From assembly GCF_004359525.2 (NCBI RefSeq), contig NZ_SCWC02000011.1:1-49487 (forward strand): 49,487 nucleotides of DNA. Reading direction: 5' to 3'. Shown here piece after piece: positions 8,370-18,424 of the stretch. The position numbers and the translations under genes were made by a program. Each line of letters begins with the position of its first letter. Position 1 is the first letter of the stretch. Origin of the DNA: Macrococcus equipercicus (GTDB lineage Bacteria; Bacillota; Bacilli; Staphylococcales; Staphylococcaceae). The notes under the pieces are model-generated. The model was given only the letters and a program-made list of their open reading frames with translations, made no database searches and was not told where the DNA came from.

Positions 8370-9239
8370 GTGTTTTCTGTACTGGTAGAGATTGCTGAAC
8401 GGCGACATGCATTGACGCAAGTAGAGAAGCGCATTGCAGACATAGTCGTGGAGCATGCTGAATGGGTGACGCAGGCGACGATTAAGCAGCTTGCGATTCG
8501 TGCCTCAGCAAGTGAAGCTGCGGTCGTTCGTTTCAGTCGGACGATCGGACTGCGCGGCTTCCGTGACTTGAAAATCCAACTGGCACGTGAGCTTGATGGT
8601 CCGGTCGGTAGCCAGCAGGGAATGACTTTATCTGACCCCGTGGATGAACGAATTGCTAAAATATTTCAGCAAGCTGTTTATGCACTCGACAGAACTGAGA
8701 GATTAATAGAAGCGGCAGCTGTCCAGGAAGCAGCGGTCTGTCTTAAAGCAGCAAGTTATATACTGCTTGTTGAAGCGTGTGATTCAGTAGTGATGACTGT
8801 CTTCAAACAAAAGCTCGCACATCTTAATAAAAGAACAGAAGTAGTGCATGACAAAGGAGCTGCGGCAAGCGCGATAGTTCATATGTCTAAAGGGGACGTC
8901 ATATTTACAGCTGAGCGGACGGAATCTTTCGAAGAACTCCTGAGCTATGCGCGAAGTAAAGAGGTACGAGTTATAGCACTTGGTCAGCCGTCCTATGCTG
9001 ATATTAAACTGCTGACTTATAAAGAAGAGGATAATTATCCTATGCTGTCGATGACTGAATACTTGACACAAGTTGTAGTGATTGACTGTGTGTTTGCGGT
9101 CTTATGCGGGCTGATGGAGGAAACCGTCATGCATTACATAAGCGGTCTTGAGGAAGTGCAGGGCATCGTTGCAGCAAAGGGCCGCCCGGACGAAAATAGC
9201 CGGGAGAATATTCGCAAGGGACCGCTCAGGCGAAAATAG
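8370..9239 (+). CDS. MurR/RpiR family transcriptional regulator
   Basis: The N-terminal helix-turn-helix (about residues 1-75, with TQVEKRIADIV and SEAAVVRFSRTIGLRGFRD) is typical of RpiR regulators. The C-terminal half resembles a sugar-isomerase (SIS) domain for phosphosugar binding. The start is a GTG at 8370 behind a strong AGAGGAGG; longer upstream in-frame starts lie inside scrB and lack a site. It is probably coupled to scrB and may regulate it, in place of the LacI-type ScrR seen in some staphylococci (inference). The last 16 or so residues (from Asp-Glu-Asn-Ser) come from a 40-bp tandem repeat, so the native C-terminus has probably been altered. Confidence 0.88.
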   Translation: MFSVLVEIAERRHALTQVEKRIADIVVEHAEWVTQATIKQLAIRASASEAAVVRFSRTIGLRGFRDLKIQLARELDGPVGSQQGMTLSDPVDERIAKIFQQAVYALDRTERLIEAAAVQEAAVCLKAASYILLVEACDSVVMTVFKQKLAHLNKRTEVVHDKGAAASAIVHMSKGDVIFTAERTESFEELLSYARSKEVRVIALGQPSYADIKLLTYKEEDNYPMLSMTEYLTQVVVIDCVFAVLCGLMEETVMHYISGLEEVQGIVAAKGRPDENSRENIRKGPLRRK

Positions 9240-9280
9240 CCGGGAGAATATTCGCAAGGTACCGCTCAGGCGAAAATACT
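9191..9280. repeat. 40-bp tandem hairpin repeat, two copies plus a partial
   Basis: A 40-bp unit starting CGAAAATAGCCGGG begins at 9191 and again at 9231, differing by a single base; a partial third copy starts at 9271. Each unit can fold, GCGAAAAT pairing with ATATTCGC with one mismatch. The first copy is translated as the end of the RpiR protein. Because 40 is not a multiple of three, the second copy is in a new frame and gives the stop codon. Confidence 0.85.
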
Positions 9281-9293
9281 TGCAGACGCCACA

Positions 9294-9325
9294 AAAAAGC
9301 CGCTCAGCTGAGCGGCTTTTTAAAC
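9294..9325. terminator. bidirectional terminator, rpiR / nitroreductase
   Basis: A perfect 14-bp palindrome (AAAAAGCCGCTCAG / CTGAGCGGCTTTTT) lies between two convergent genes and serves both strands. Confidence 0.9.
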
Positions 9326-9960
9326 TATTTCTTAATGATTAGACGGTTTTCGACAGGTAAAATGTCTTTTGGACCCGGCTCTGACCCGATAGAGCCGAAT
9401 GGCATCTGGGCAATCAGGCGCCATGTTTTTGGCAGGCTGAATGTTTCGTAGACTTGTTCGTCGATGACACCGTCATAGTGCTGTAATGACGCGCCTAAGC
9501 CTTTAACGGCGAATGCAGTCCAGATGGCATACTGGTGCATAGCATTTGTATGCTCGCTCCATTGCGGAAACTTGGCAGCGTAGCTCGAAAATTTCTCCTG
9601 TAATCCCTTGACGACTCCTGTGTCTTCAAAGAATAAAACAGTGCCGTAAGCTGCTTTGAAACTATTGATCTTCTGTTCAGTTGCTGCGAAGTCACGGTCT
9701 GCACCCATTACCTCCTGCAGCGCATCTTTTGTTAAGTCCCAGAGTTTTTTATGGTTATCGTTCAGCAACAGTACGATACGTGTGCTCTGTGAATTGAATG
9801 CTGATGGTACAAATTTAACTGCCTCTGTTAAAATCTTTTCGATTTCAGCATCTGATATAGGAGATTTCGGTTCTAAGTGATACACTGACCGTCTTTTTTC
9901 CATTGCCCCTTCTAAATGCTTGTATTCCTGCTTGTCATCTTTTTTGTTAAATAAACTCAT
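9325..9960 (-). CDS. nitroreductase family protein
   Basis: The protein resembles FMN-dependent nitroreductases of the group with an oxygen-insensitive NADPH-dependent fold. The MEKRRSVYHL opening, the VPSAFNSQSTRIV block (FMN contacts) and the GLGASLQHYDG block are the family's conserved regions. It has about 211 residues and no signal peptide. The ATG at 9960 is eight bases from AAGGAG; another ATG at 9963 is possible. Physiological substrates cannot be told from sequence. It is probably expressed with, or just after, the catE-like gene 27-36 bp upstream on the same strand, another detoxification-type enzyme. Confidence 0.88.
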   Translation of the reverse strand: MSLFNKKDDKQEYKHLEGAMEKRRSVYHLEPKSPISDAEIEKILTEAVKFVPSAFNSQSTRIVLLLNDNHKKLWDLTKDALQEVMGADRDFAATEQKINSFKAAYGTVLFFEDTGVVKGLQEKFSSYAAKFPQWSEHTNAMHQYAIWTAFAVKGLGASLQHYDGVIDEQVYETFSLPKTWRLIAQMPFGSIGSEPGPKDILPVENRLIIKK

Positions 9961-9995
9961 CATAATCACTCCTTCAATAGATTATCAGTATACGG

Positions 9996-10847
9996 CTACT
10001 GTTTGAACATGACCCGGATTCCAATGCCGTTCGGATCTCTTACAAGTTCTGAGTTCCCGTCTCTATCAGTAGTTAATCCTAATTCCGTCAATTTATTTTT
10101 AAAATATTCGAAATCCTCGAAATTCGGGAAGTTGATTTCATATTTACGGAGGCCGGGATCATTCAGTTCAGCTGTATCTTCTGCCCGTCCCCATGTATTC
10201 AGACCGAGATGGTGATGATAACCTGCGGCACTCATAAAGGCTGCCTGACTGCCGTACAAAGTCATGACATCAAGACCGAATACATCTTCGTAAAACTTAA
10301 TCGTCTCCGGTAATTCTTTCACCGATAAATGAACATGCCCCATCACTGTATCAGGGTGAAGCCCGTTAAACGAAGAGTCGTCATTCGCATCAAGCACGCC
10401 CTGGTAATCCATCTCGACTGTTCCCATATTGATGAAGCCGTTATCGTCATACGTCCACTCCATACTTGGCACGTCGCGGTATATTTCAATGCCGTTCCCT
10501 TCAGGGTCCTGCAGATAGATGGCCTCTGACACAAAGTGATCGCTTGCGCCGCTCAGCGGATAACCGGTGTTGATTAAATGCTGGAAGACATTGCCGAGCT
10601 CCGTGCGGGAAGGCACAAGGAAAGCCATATGATAAAGGCCTGCCTGTCGTGCTTTACGCGGTGATGTTGTTTCATAAAGATAAAGCAGCGGCTGTTCACC
10701 GGTGCCGAGCATCGTGTACTGACTGTTACGCTCTATAACTTTCAACCCGATAATATCAGTATAGAAGCGAATAGAATTATCCATGAAATTCACGTTTAAA
10801 TGTACAGCCCCCATATGAGTGTCAGTCGTAAAAAATTTAGTTTCCAT
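9996..10847 (-). CDS. catE: VOC family ring-cleaving dioxygenase (CatE-like)
   Basis: Two vicinal-oxygen-chelate (glyoxalase/bleomycin) domains are seen: MGAVHLNVNFMDNSIRFY at the start and MGHVHLSVKELPETIKFY near residue 170. The motif DPEGNGIEIYRD lies in domain 1 and DPNGIGIRV in domain 2. The length of 283 residues matches Bacillus CatE (YfiE), a catechol-2,3-dioxygenase. AAGGAG lies just upstream of the ATG at 10847. The nitroreductase is downstream in the same direction; a joint role in quinone or catechol stress is inference. The upstream gap to 11082 is AT-rich and shows no gene. Confidence 0.85.
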   Translation of the reverse strand: METKFFTTDTHMGAVHLNVNFMDNSIRFYTDIIGLKVIERNSQYTMLGTGEQPLLYLYETTSPRKARQAGLYHMAFLVPSRTELGNVFQHLINTGYPLSGASDHFVSEAIYLQDPEGNGIEIYRDVPSMEWTYDDNGFINMGTVEMDYQGVLDANDDSSFNGLHPDTVMGHVHLSVKELPETIKFYEDVFGLDVMTLYGSQAAFMSAAGYHHHLGLNTWGRAEDTAELNDPGLRKYEINFPNFEDFEYFKNKLTELGLTTDRDGNSELVRDPNGIGIRVMFKQ

Positions 10848-11082
10848 ATTGACTCCTTGATATATATTTTATACTTACTACTTACAATATTATCATTCAT
10901 CCAAAAAGTAAAGTCGTAACTACAGATGCTTATTACAGCATTTTAACTATTAATTAAATAAGGAATAAAGATATTGCAGTCGTATATATATTATTAAGAA
11001 TAGATAACAATACCGGAACTTCACCCTATTCCTCAGCGCTATCTTATATAATTAGTATAACCATAAATTGGAGGAATTAATT

Positions 11083-12096
11083 ATGCATAAGTTTAAATAC
11101 TCTATTTGTCTGACAGTGCTTTTTTCCGGTGCGCTGGTAAGTTCAATAACTTATGCTGCAGAATCTGAAAATAATACAGTGCCTGCTGCGGGCGAAGTAG
11201 CAGCGACTGAAGCGGCAACTGGAGAAAACAAAACCGTCGTATCGTCTGAAGTGCCGCCGGTAAATGTTACTGAAGCAGCGGCTGAGCCAGTCACTGAACA
11301 GCCGGCAACTGAGTCAGCATCAACGGAGCAGCCGACGACAGAACGTCCAATGACGAAGTCAGAAATGATGGAATCGGTACCAGTAGAAGCAGCAACGTCT
11401 GCTCCTGCAGCGGCAGAACCTCAAATGACCGAATTTCAGGAAACCGAATCAGTAGTAGTGGAAGACAGCACAGCAGAGATTGAAGTGGTGTCGCCTGAAA
11501 ATCTGCCTGTGAATTCTTCTGAGGAGGCGGCATCTGCGCCAACGACCGAACCGGCTACAGCTGAAGTGCCGTCTGTAGAACCTTATTCAGCTGAAACGCC
11601 GTCTGTACACAGTGAACAGTCAGTGCCTGAGCAACCGGCATCGACTGAGCAACCAGCATCAAATGAGCGGACGGCTCCAGAAGGAACGGCTGAACCTGCG
11701 CGTCCAGCTGAACCGTCGACACCGGCAACAATTCGGCCGGGTAAGTTCTCGCCGGTTGAGGGAGAATCTTACTACCGGTCTCTTGATCATAAAGTGAATC
11801 AGCTGGTCACTCAACAAGTCCCCGGACATCAGGCGGGAACAGCAAAAATCGCTGAGCCGCACGTTGAAAAAAAAGCCGCTGAACAGCAGCCTGCCGGAAA
11901 TCCGCCCGTTGTACAGCAGTTCACTGAAAAAATGCCTGCTGAACAACAGGCTGCTGAACACAAGGAAGTTCATCAAACGAGCGGAACACAGCTGAAACAA
12001 CTACCGGACACCGGACAACACACGAATTTGCTATGGGCAGGAGTGAGTCTGTTATTCGCAGGCCTATTATTCCTTCGTAGATCGTTCATCCATTAA
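11083..12096 (+). CDS. LPXTG-anchored, Pro/Thr/Glu/Ala-rich surface protein
   Basis: An N-terminal signal peptide (about residues 1-26, ending SSITYAA) is followed by some 280 residues of low-complexity sequence rich in Thr, Glu, Pro and Ala, with recurring TEQPAT and AEPATEQ-like units. At the C-terminus comes LPDTG, a hydrophobic segment and a basic RRSFIH tail: a sortase A sorting signal. No globular adhesin domain is recognised, so it may act as a wall stalk or spacer. The ATG at 11083 follows GGAGG; a possible -10 (TATAAT) is at 11047-11052. Function is unknown. Confidence 0.85.
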   Translation: MHKFKYSICLTVLFSGALVSSITYAAESENNTVPAAGEVAATEAATGENKTVVSSEVPPVNVTEAAAEPVTEQPATESASTEQPTTERPMTKSEMMESVPVEAATSAPAAAEPQMTEFQETESVVVEDSTAEIEVVSPENLPVNSSEEAASAPTTEPATAEVPSVEPYSAETPSVHSEQSVPEQPASTEQPASNERTAPEGTAEPARPAEPSTPATIRPGKFSPVEGESYYRSLDHKVNQLVTQQVPGHQAGTAKIAEPHVEKKAAEQQPAGNPPVVQQFTEKMPAEQQAAEHKEVHQTSGTQLKQLPDTGQHTNLLWAGVSLLFAGLLFLRRSFIH

Positions 12097-12109
12097 TCAA
12101 TCACATATA

Positions 12110-12147
12110 AAGCGGCAGGGATTCACAAGAATCCCTGCCGCTTTTTT
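12110..12147. terminator. bidirectional terminator, LPXTG gene / pepF
   Basis: A 15-bp perfect stem (AAGCGGCAGGGATTC and its complement) with a four-base loop and T run lies between convergent genes. Confidence 0.92.
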
Positions 12148-12152
12148 GTGTA

Positions 12153-13850
12153 TTAAAACTGTGAGTCGTCGATGCTGTCGATATAATCTTCAAGATAGTC
12201 GACAACTTCTTTAAGTGTTCCCTGCTCAAATGGTGATTTTAATCCCGCTTCTTTGACAAGTGCATTGAACGGCATGGAGCCGCCTAATCGGCAGAGATTC
12301 AAATAATCATGCCATGCACCATCGAAGTCTTCACGGCTGCGCTTGAAGAACTGGAAGGCGCACAGTTGAGCAAGTGTATAGTCGATATAGTAGAACGGCG
12401 AGCTGAAGACGTGTCCCTGGCGATGCCACAAGGAACCTTCTGACAGGGGATAAATACCATCATAATCACGATGAGGTAAATATTTCTCTTCAAGTTCCGT
12501 CCAGACGCGGCGGCGTTCTACAGGGGTCATACCAGGGCGTTCATAAACTCTATGCTGGAACTCATCAATGGCAGCGCCGTACGGCAGGAAATGAACAGCG
12601 TCGCCGATGTGCTTGTATTTGAACTTGTCGGCATTGGCGAAGAATAAGTCCATCCATGGATACGTGAAGAACTCCATGCTCATAGAGTGAATTTCGCATG
12701 ACTCATGGGTCGGCCATAAGTAATCAGGTACTTCAAGGTCACGTGATGAGTACACCTGGAACGCATGACCCGCTTCATGCGTCAGCACAGTAATATCATG
12801 ATCCGTCGTGTTGAAGTTCGCGAAGATGAACGGTGCATTGTAGTTATCGATGAACGTGCAGTAGCCGCCTGCTTCTTTGCCTTTTTTAGCTTCGATGTCA
12901 AACAGTTCCCGCTTCATCATGAAGTCGTAGAACTCACCAGTTTCAGCACTGAGCGCTTCATACATTTTGCGGCCGTTCTCTAGAATAACAGCCGGTTCAT
13001 CTTTCGGGTTTTCGTTGCCGCTCAAAAAGACGATGACTTCATCATAAAATTTCAGTTTGTCGACACCGATGCGTTCAGCCTGACGGTCGTACAGCTTTGT
13101 TGCAAGCGGAACGACATGGTCTTTAATCTGTTTCCGGTAGCTGCTCACCATCGTCTGATCATAGTCGATGCGCTGCATCCGCATGTAACCGAGCTCGATA
13201 AAGTTCTCGAAACCGAGCGTCACGGCAATTTTGTGGCGCACTTTGACGAGACGGTCATAAATATCATCGAAGGCATGGAGATTGGTGCTCATGAATTCCT
13301 GTACTTTTAATGCAGCCTCTTTACGGACAGCACGGTCAGTCGACTGCGTATAAGGTGCCATCTGTGCAAGGTTCAGCACTTTGCCGTCGTAGTCAATTTC
13401 AGCGCTGGCAATCAGCTTGGAATATTCGCTGCTGATCTTGTTCTCTTCATTGATCAAGTCTTTGACGTCATCTGAATAGGAATTGACGACGTTGTAAGCG
13501 AGGCTGAACAGCTGAGAGCCGAGTCGCTCTTCCAGTTCATCCTTGAATGCGCTGGTCGTCAATGCTTTGAAGTAATCGGCTTCAAGTGCTGCAAGTGCTG
13601 CTGCATGATCGTCAAAATAATCGCGTTCATCGGAATAGAACTGGTCATTCGTGTCGATCGATGCACGGATCATCGCTAATGAATAGTTAGTGTTAATGTC
13701 GTTGCGGATTTGATTCAGCTCTTTGATCACTGCAAGCTGAGCCTCTGCTGATTCAGCAGCAGAAAATTTCTCGAGCAGTATGTCAAAAGTCTGCTTCGTC
13801 GCACCAAGGTCAGGGCGCTGATAAGTATAATCTTTAAAAGTTGTAGTCAT
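12153..13850 (-). CDS. pepF: M3 family oligoendopeptidase (PepF type)
   Basis: This cytoplasmic zinc metallopeptidase of family M3 degrades short peptides. The zinc motif HEAGH is at residues 358-362, inside VLTHEAGHAFQVY, and a downstream glutamate (in THESCEIHSMSMEFF) supplies the third ligand. At 565 residues it is the usual size for the PepF/YjbG branch. The start is clear, with AAAGGAGGA just upstream of the ATG. It stands alone, divergent from the PPK2 gene. Confidence 0.92.
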   Translation of the reverse strand: MTTTFKDYTYQRPDLGATKQTFDILLEKFSAAESAEAQLAVIKELNQIRNDINTNYSLAMIRASIDTNDQFYSDERDYFDDHAAALAALEADYFKALTTSAFKDELEERLGSQLFSLAYNVVNSYSDDVKDLINEENKISSEYSKLIASAEIDYDGKVLNLAQMAPYTQSTDRAVRKEAALKVQEFMSTNLHAFDDIYDRLVKVRHKIAVTLGFENFIELGYMRMQRIDYDQTMVSSYRKQIKDHVVPLATKLYDRQAERIGVDKLKFYDEVIVFLSGNENPKDEPAVILENGRKMYEALSAETGEFYDFMMKRELFDIEAKKGKEAGGYCTFIDNYNAPFIFANFNTTDHDITVLTHEAGHAFQVYSSRDLEVPDYLWPTHESCEIHSMSMEFFTYPWMDLFFANADKFKYKHIGDAVHFLPYGAAIDEFQHRVYERPGMTPVERRRVWTELEEKYLPHRDYDGIYPLSEGSLWHRQGHVFSSPFYYIDYTLAQLCAFQFFKRSREDFDGAWHDYLNLCRLGGSMPFNALVKEAGLKSPFEQGTLKEVVDYLEDYIDSIDDSQF

Positions 13851-13959
13851 CGATATCCTCCTTTGTTTATCTTCTTTAATATTACAATAGTTGTTCGGGA
13901 TTTGAAATATATTTCAAAAGGTGTTATATGTTATTATGGAACGAAAAGGGGATGATAGG

Positions 13960-15384
13960 ATGACAAAAGTAAACGAAGAATTAGCGTTGAAAGCAGCAGA
14001 GCTTGTCCGCTTGACTCATGAGGCGAAAATTCCGGTCATGGTTTTGTTTGAAGGGGTAGCGGCATCTGGGAAATCACGGCTTGCTAACGAACTGCTGCTG
14101 GCGCTCGATGCGAAGTATACGCAGTTCTATGCGACTAAAACTCCGACGCCTGAAGACTTGCGCATGCCGTTTCTGTTCCCTTACTGGACCAACCTGCCTG
14201 CAAGAGGTGAAGTAACTCTTTACTTCCGCAGCTGGTATGCGAGTCTTCTCGACTACGAATATCATGGCTTTAAAAAAGATATTTACAAAGACTATCAAGT
14301 GCTGCAGCAGGAAATCGAAGGCTTTGAAAAGCTGCTCATCAATGACGGCTATGAAATCATTAAGTTCCATGTGGAAATCAGCGAGGATAAGCGTCAGGAG
14401 CACATCGAGAAGACAAAAGAAAATCCACTGACACGCTGGAAGGCTGAAGAATTTGAGCATGCTATTCCGAAAGAACTATACGAGAACGGCATGAAGGAAC
14501 TGATCAGCAATACCGCTGATATTTCGCCGTGGACGACGATCAACTATACAGAACGTACGCAGGCCATTAGCGAGATGTACGAAGTGATCATCGACAGACT
14601 GGAAAAGGCACTGAAAAAGTATAAGAAAAAGAAAAAGCCGGAAGTGGACGGCAAGTTCACCGCGGATTTCACGACAGACCTCTTTGTCGATACAGAAGAC
14701 GACATGTCCAAAAAAGACTATAAAGAACAGCTGCCTGCACTGCAAAACCGCATGCGTGAAATTCAATATGCACTGTATGAGCAGAAAGTGCCGCTCATTC
14801 TTGTGTATGAAGGAATGGATGCTGCCGGTAAAGGCGGTAATATTAAACGCGTGCGTGAAGCGCTGGACCCGACCGGCTACGAAGTGAACGCGATATCAGC
14901 GCCGACTGAAACAGAGCTTGCCCATCCTTATTTATGGCGCTTTGCAGTTGACCTACCGCGAACAGGACACATTGAAATCTTTGACCGCAGCTGGTATGGA
15001 CGCGTGCTTGTCGAACGTGTGGAAGGCTTTGCAAGTACGACTGAGTGGCAGCGGGCTTACGAAGAGATTAAGGAGTTTGAGAAGAGCCTGATTACTGAAG
15101 GGGCAATCATCATTAAATTTTTCCTGGTGCTGGATAAAGATGAGCAGCTGAAGCGGTTTGAAGACCGTGAGAAGACGCCTGATAAACAGTGGAAGATCAC
15201 TGATGAGGACTGGCGCAACCGTGAGAAGTGGGACATTTATCTGGAAGCGAGTAAAGATATGATCGAAAAAACATCAACGGATGATGCGCCGTGGGTCATC
15301 GTTCCTGCCAACAACAAAAAAGCAGCCCGGATTAAAGCGCTGAAAACAATCATCGGGCACTGCGAGAAACGGCTCAATATTTAA
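13960..15384 (+). CDS. pap: PPK2 family polyphosphate:AMP phosphotransferase, two-domain
   Basis: Two PPK2 domains are joined. The second (about residues 255-474) has the full set: a Walker A GMDAAGKGG and lid/Walker B with FDRSWYGRVL. The first (about 1-230) keeps the fold with GVAASGKS and FRSWYASLL but lacks the aspartate of both motifs. Two-domain PPK2 proteins (PAP) move phosphate from polyphosphate to AMP, giving ADP. The C-terminal half is expected to be the active one. The ATG at 13960 follows AAAGGGGATGATAGG; an ATG 39 bp upstream has no good site. It is monocistronic. Confidence 0.88.
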   Translation: MTKVNEELALKAAELVRLTHEAKIPVMVLFEGVAASGKSRLANELLLALDAKYTQFYATKTPTPEDLRMPFLFPYWTNLPARGEVTLYFRSWYASLLDYEYHGFKKDIYKDYQVLQQEIEGFEKLLINDGYEIIKFHVEISEDKRQEHIEKTKENPLTRWKAEEFEHAIPKELYENGMKELISNTADISPWTTINYTERTQAISEMYEVIIDRLEKALKKYKKKKKPEVDGKFTADFTTDLFVDTEDDMSKKDYKEQLPALQNRMREIQYALYEQKVPLILVYEGMDAAGKGGNIKRVREALDPTGYEVNAISAPTETELAHPYLWRFAVDLPRTGHIEIFDRSWYGRVLVERVEGFASTTEWQRAYEEIKEFEKSLITEGAIIIKFFLVLDKDEQLKRFEDREKTPDKQWKITDEDWRNREKWDIYLEASKDMIEKTSTDDAPWVIVPANNKKAARIKALKTIIGHCEKRLNI

Positions 15385-15392
15385 CCCCATAC

Positions 15393-15425
15393 AAAAAACG
15401 CCAAGTGAGAGCTTGGCGTTTTTTT
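15393..15425. terminator. bidirectional terminator, PPK2 / CPBP protease
   Basis: AACGCCAAG and CTTGGCGTT pair, flanked by A and T runs on either side, between convergent genes. Confidence 0.9.
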
Positions 15426-15435
15426 ATGGATTTGA

Positions 15436-16203
15436 TTACAGCCAGTGTTTAACACTCAGCCAGATGAACTGTGTAGACAGTTTTGCTTTTTGTGCGGCCT
15501 GCTCAATCTGGTCACTGAAGACGAGCTGCATGAGGACAACGAATGTGTTCATCGTCATATGGGCGACAATCGGCACGATAATGCGTCGCGTCGCTACATA
15601 TAATCCGGCAAAGACGAATGCCATTCCCATGTAAATCAATGTATGGTCGACATCATTATGCGCAGTCGAGAAAATCAGACCGCTGATTGCTCCGGCAACA
15701 ATGAAAGCGGCAGCACGTGGTAACTTAATCAGTTCGTATAGTTCTCCGAAGATAACTTTGCGGAAGACAAATTCTTCCAATATCGGACCGACGACAGAAA
15801 TAAGGACGATGAACACCGGGAATTTCCGGGCAATATCCAGTATATTCGTCGTATTCTGGCTTTCAACCGGCTGATTGAAAATATAGACGTTGATCATATT
15901 CATGATCATCTGCGCGAACAGCGCCAGGAACAGCCCGGCAACCATCCATATAATCGTATAGCGCCAGCGTTCTTTCGGCGAGCGCTCCAATGCTGTTTCA
16001 TTGATAATGGAACGGTTGACAAAATAGACAAGAATAGCGGCGATGATAAACCCGCCGACTAGAAAGGGAATGGTTTTTGCGTACAGTTCATTAGGTGTTA
16101 ATCCATCATTTTGATAGATCAGCAGGGGGATGAGTGATGACAGCTGTGACGCTGCGTAAATCAGGACAATCAGAATATTGGCCCAGAGACGTCTAATTTT
16201 CAT
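15436..16203 (-). CDS. mroQ: CPBP family intramembrane metalloprotease (MroQ/YdiL type)
   Basis: An integral membrane protein of 255 residues with about 7-8 membrane helices and the three CPBP (abortive infection/CAAX protease-like) motifs: EEFVFR (Glu143-Glu144, Arg148), FSTAHNDVDH (His182) and HMTMNTF. Next to groES this matches Bacillus ydiL and Staphylococcus aureus mroQ, which acts in agr peptide processing and virulence control. No agr genes are in the window, so that role here is uncertain. AAAGGAG precedes the ATG. It is divergent from groES. Confidence 0.87.
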   Translation of the reverse strand: MKIRRLWANILIVLIYAASQLSSLIPLLIYQNDGLTPNELYAKTIPFLVGGFIIAAILVYFVNRSIINETALERSPKERWRYTIIWMVAGLFLALFAQMIMNMINVYIFNQPVESQNTTNILDIARKFPVFIVLISVVGPILEEFVFRKVIFGELYELIKLPRAAAFIVAGAISGLIFSTAHNDVDHTLIYMGMAFVFAGLYVATRRIIVPIVAHMTMNTFVVLMQLVFSDQIEQAAQKAKLSTQFIWLSVKHWL

Positions 16204-16283
16204 GGTTTGCTCCTTTATGACAAGATACTGTCTTATTGTACATTAAATTCTGTGACGCGTAAAAAATTAATGCAGCAAAATAA

Positions 16284-16346
16284 TTGCTTTTTTGACCTTC
16301 TTTGATTATTATTTAATTGTTAGCACTTCACATGACAGAGTGCTAG
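16284..16346 (+). promoter_or_regulatory. groESL promoter with CtsR box and CIRCE
   Basis: A sigma-A promoter is seen: -35 TTGCTT (16284-16289), 17-bp spacer, -10 TATTAT (16307-16312). TTTGACC-TTC-TTTGATT at 16291-16307, the complement of the CtsR repeat GGTCAAA, fills the spacer; its second half has two mismatches. TTAGCACTT-N9-GAGTGCTAG at 16320-16346 is a CIRCE element, the HrcA site, with one mismatch in each arm. Dual HrcA and CtsR control of groESL is known in staphylococci. Confidence 0.85.
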
Positions 16347-16375
16347 GTCATTTTACAATCTGAGGAGGAAGTATC

Positions 16376-16660
16376 GTGTTAAAACCATTAGGTAATCGTA
16401 TCGTAGTTGAAAAAACTGAAAAAGAACAGACAACAGCAAGTGGTATCATCCTGACTGAATCGGCAAAAGAAAAGTCAAATGAAGGTACAGTCGTTGCTGT
16501 AGGACCTGGACGTTTACTTGATAACGGGACACGGGCTGAAATGGAAGTTTCAGTAGGCGACCGCGTCGTTTATTCTCAATATGGTGGTACTGAAGTGAAG
16601 CTTGGAGAAGATAAATACTTAGTACTGACTGAAGAAGACGTACTTGCAATCGTACAATAA
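16376..16660 (+). CDS. groES: co-chaperonin GroES
   Basis: GroES is the heptameric lid of the GroEL chaperonin. The 94-residue protein starts [13 protein letters not shown] from a GTG behind GAGGAGG and carries the mobile loop [15 protein letters not shown]. It is the first gene of groES-groEL, 51 bp upstream of groEL, under the heat-shock promoter just upstream. Confidence 0.97.
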   Translation: MLKPLGNRIVVEKTEKEQTTASGIILTESAKEKSNEGTVVAVGPGRLLDNGTRAEMEVSVGDRVVYSQYGGTEVKLGEDKYLVLTEEDVLAIVQ

Positions 16661-18331
<1,671 letters not shown>

Positions 18332-18341
18332 TATACACAAC

Positions 18342-18371
18342 AAGAGATGTCCAGCCGGACATCTCTTTTTT
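18342..18371 (+). terminator. groESL terminator
   Basis: AAGAGATGTCC and GGACATCTCTT pair around AGCC and are followed by T residues. A second hairpin (AACGAGTG / CACTCGTT, 18398-18426) overlaps the icaC stop and may end the ica transcript, but its T-tract is poor. Confidence 0.9.
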
Positions 18372-18424
18372 GTTTCAAGGTGAATCTATAGAAGAACAAC
18401 GAGTGGCCGGTAAATGGTCACTCG

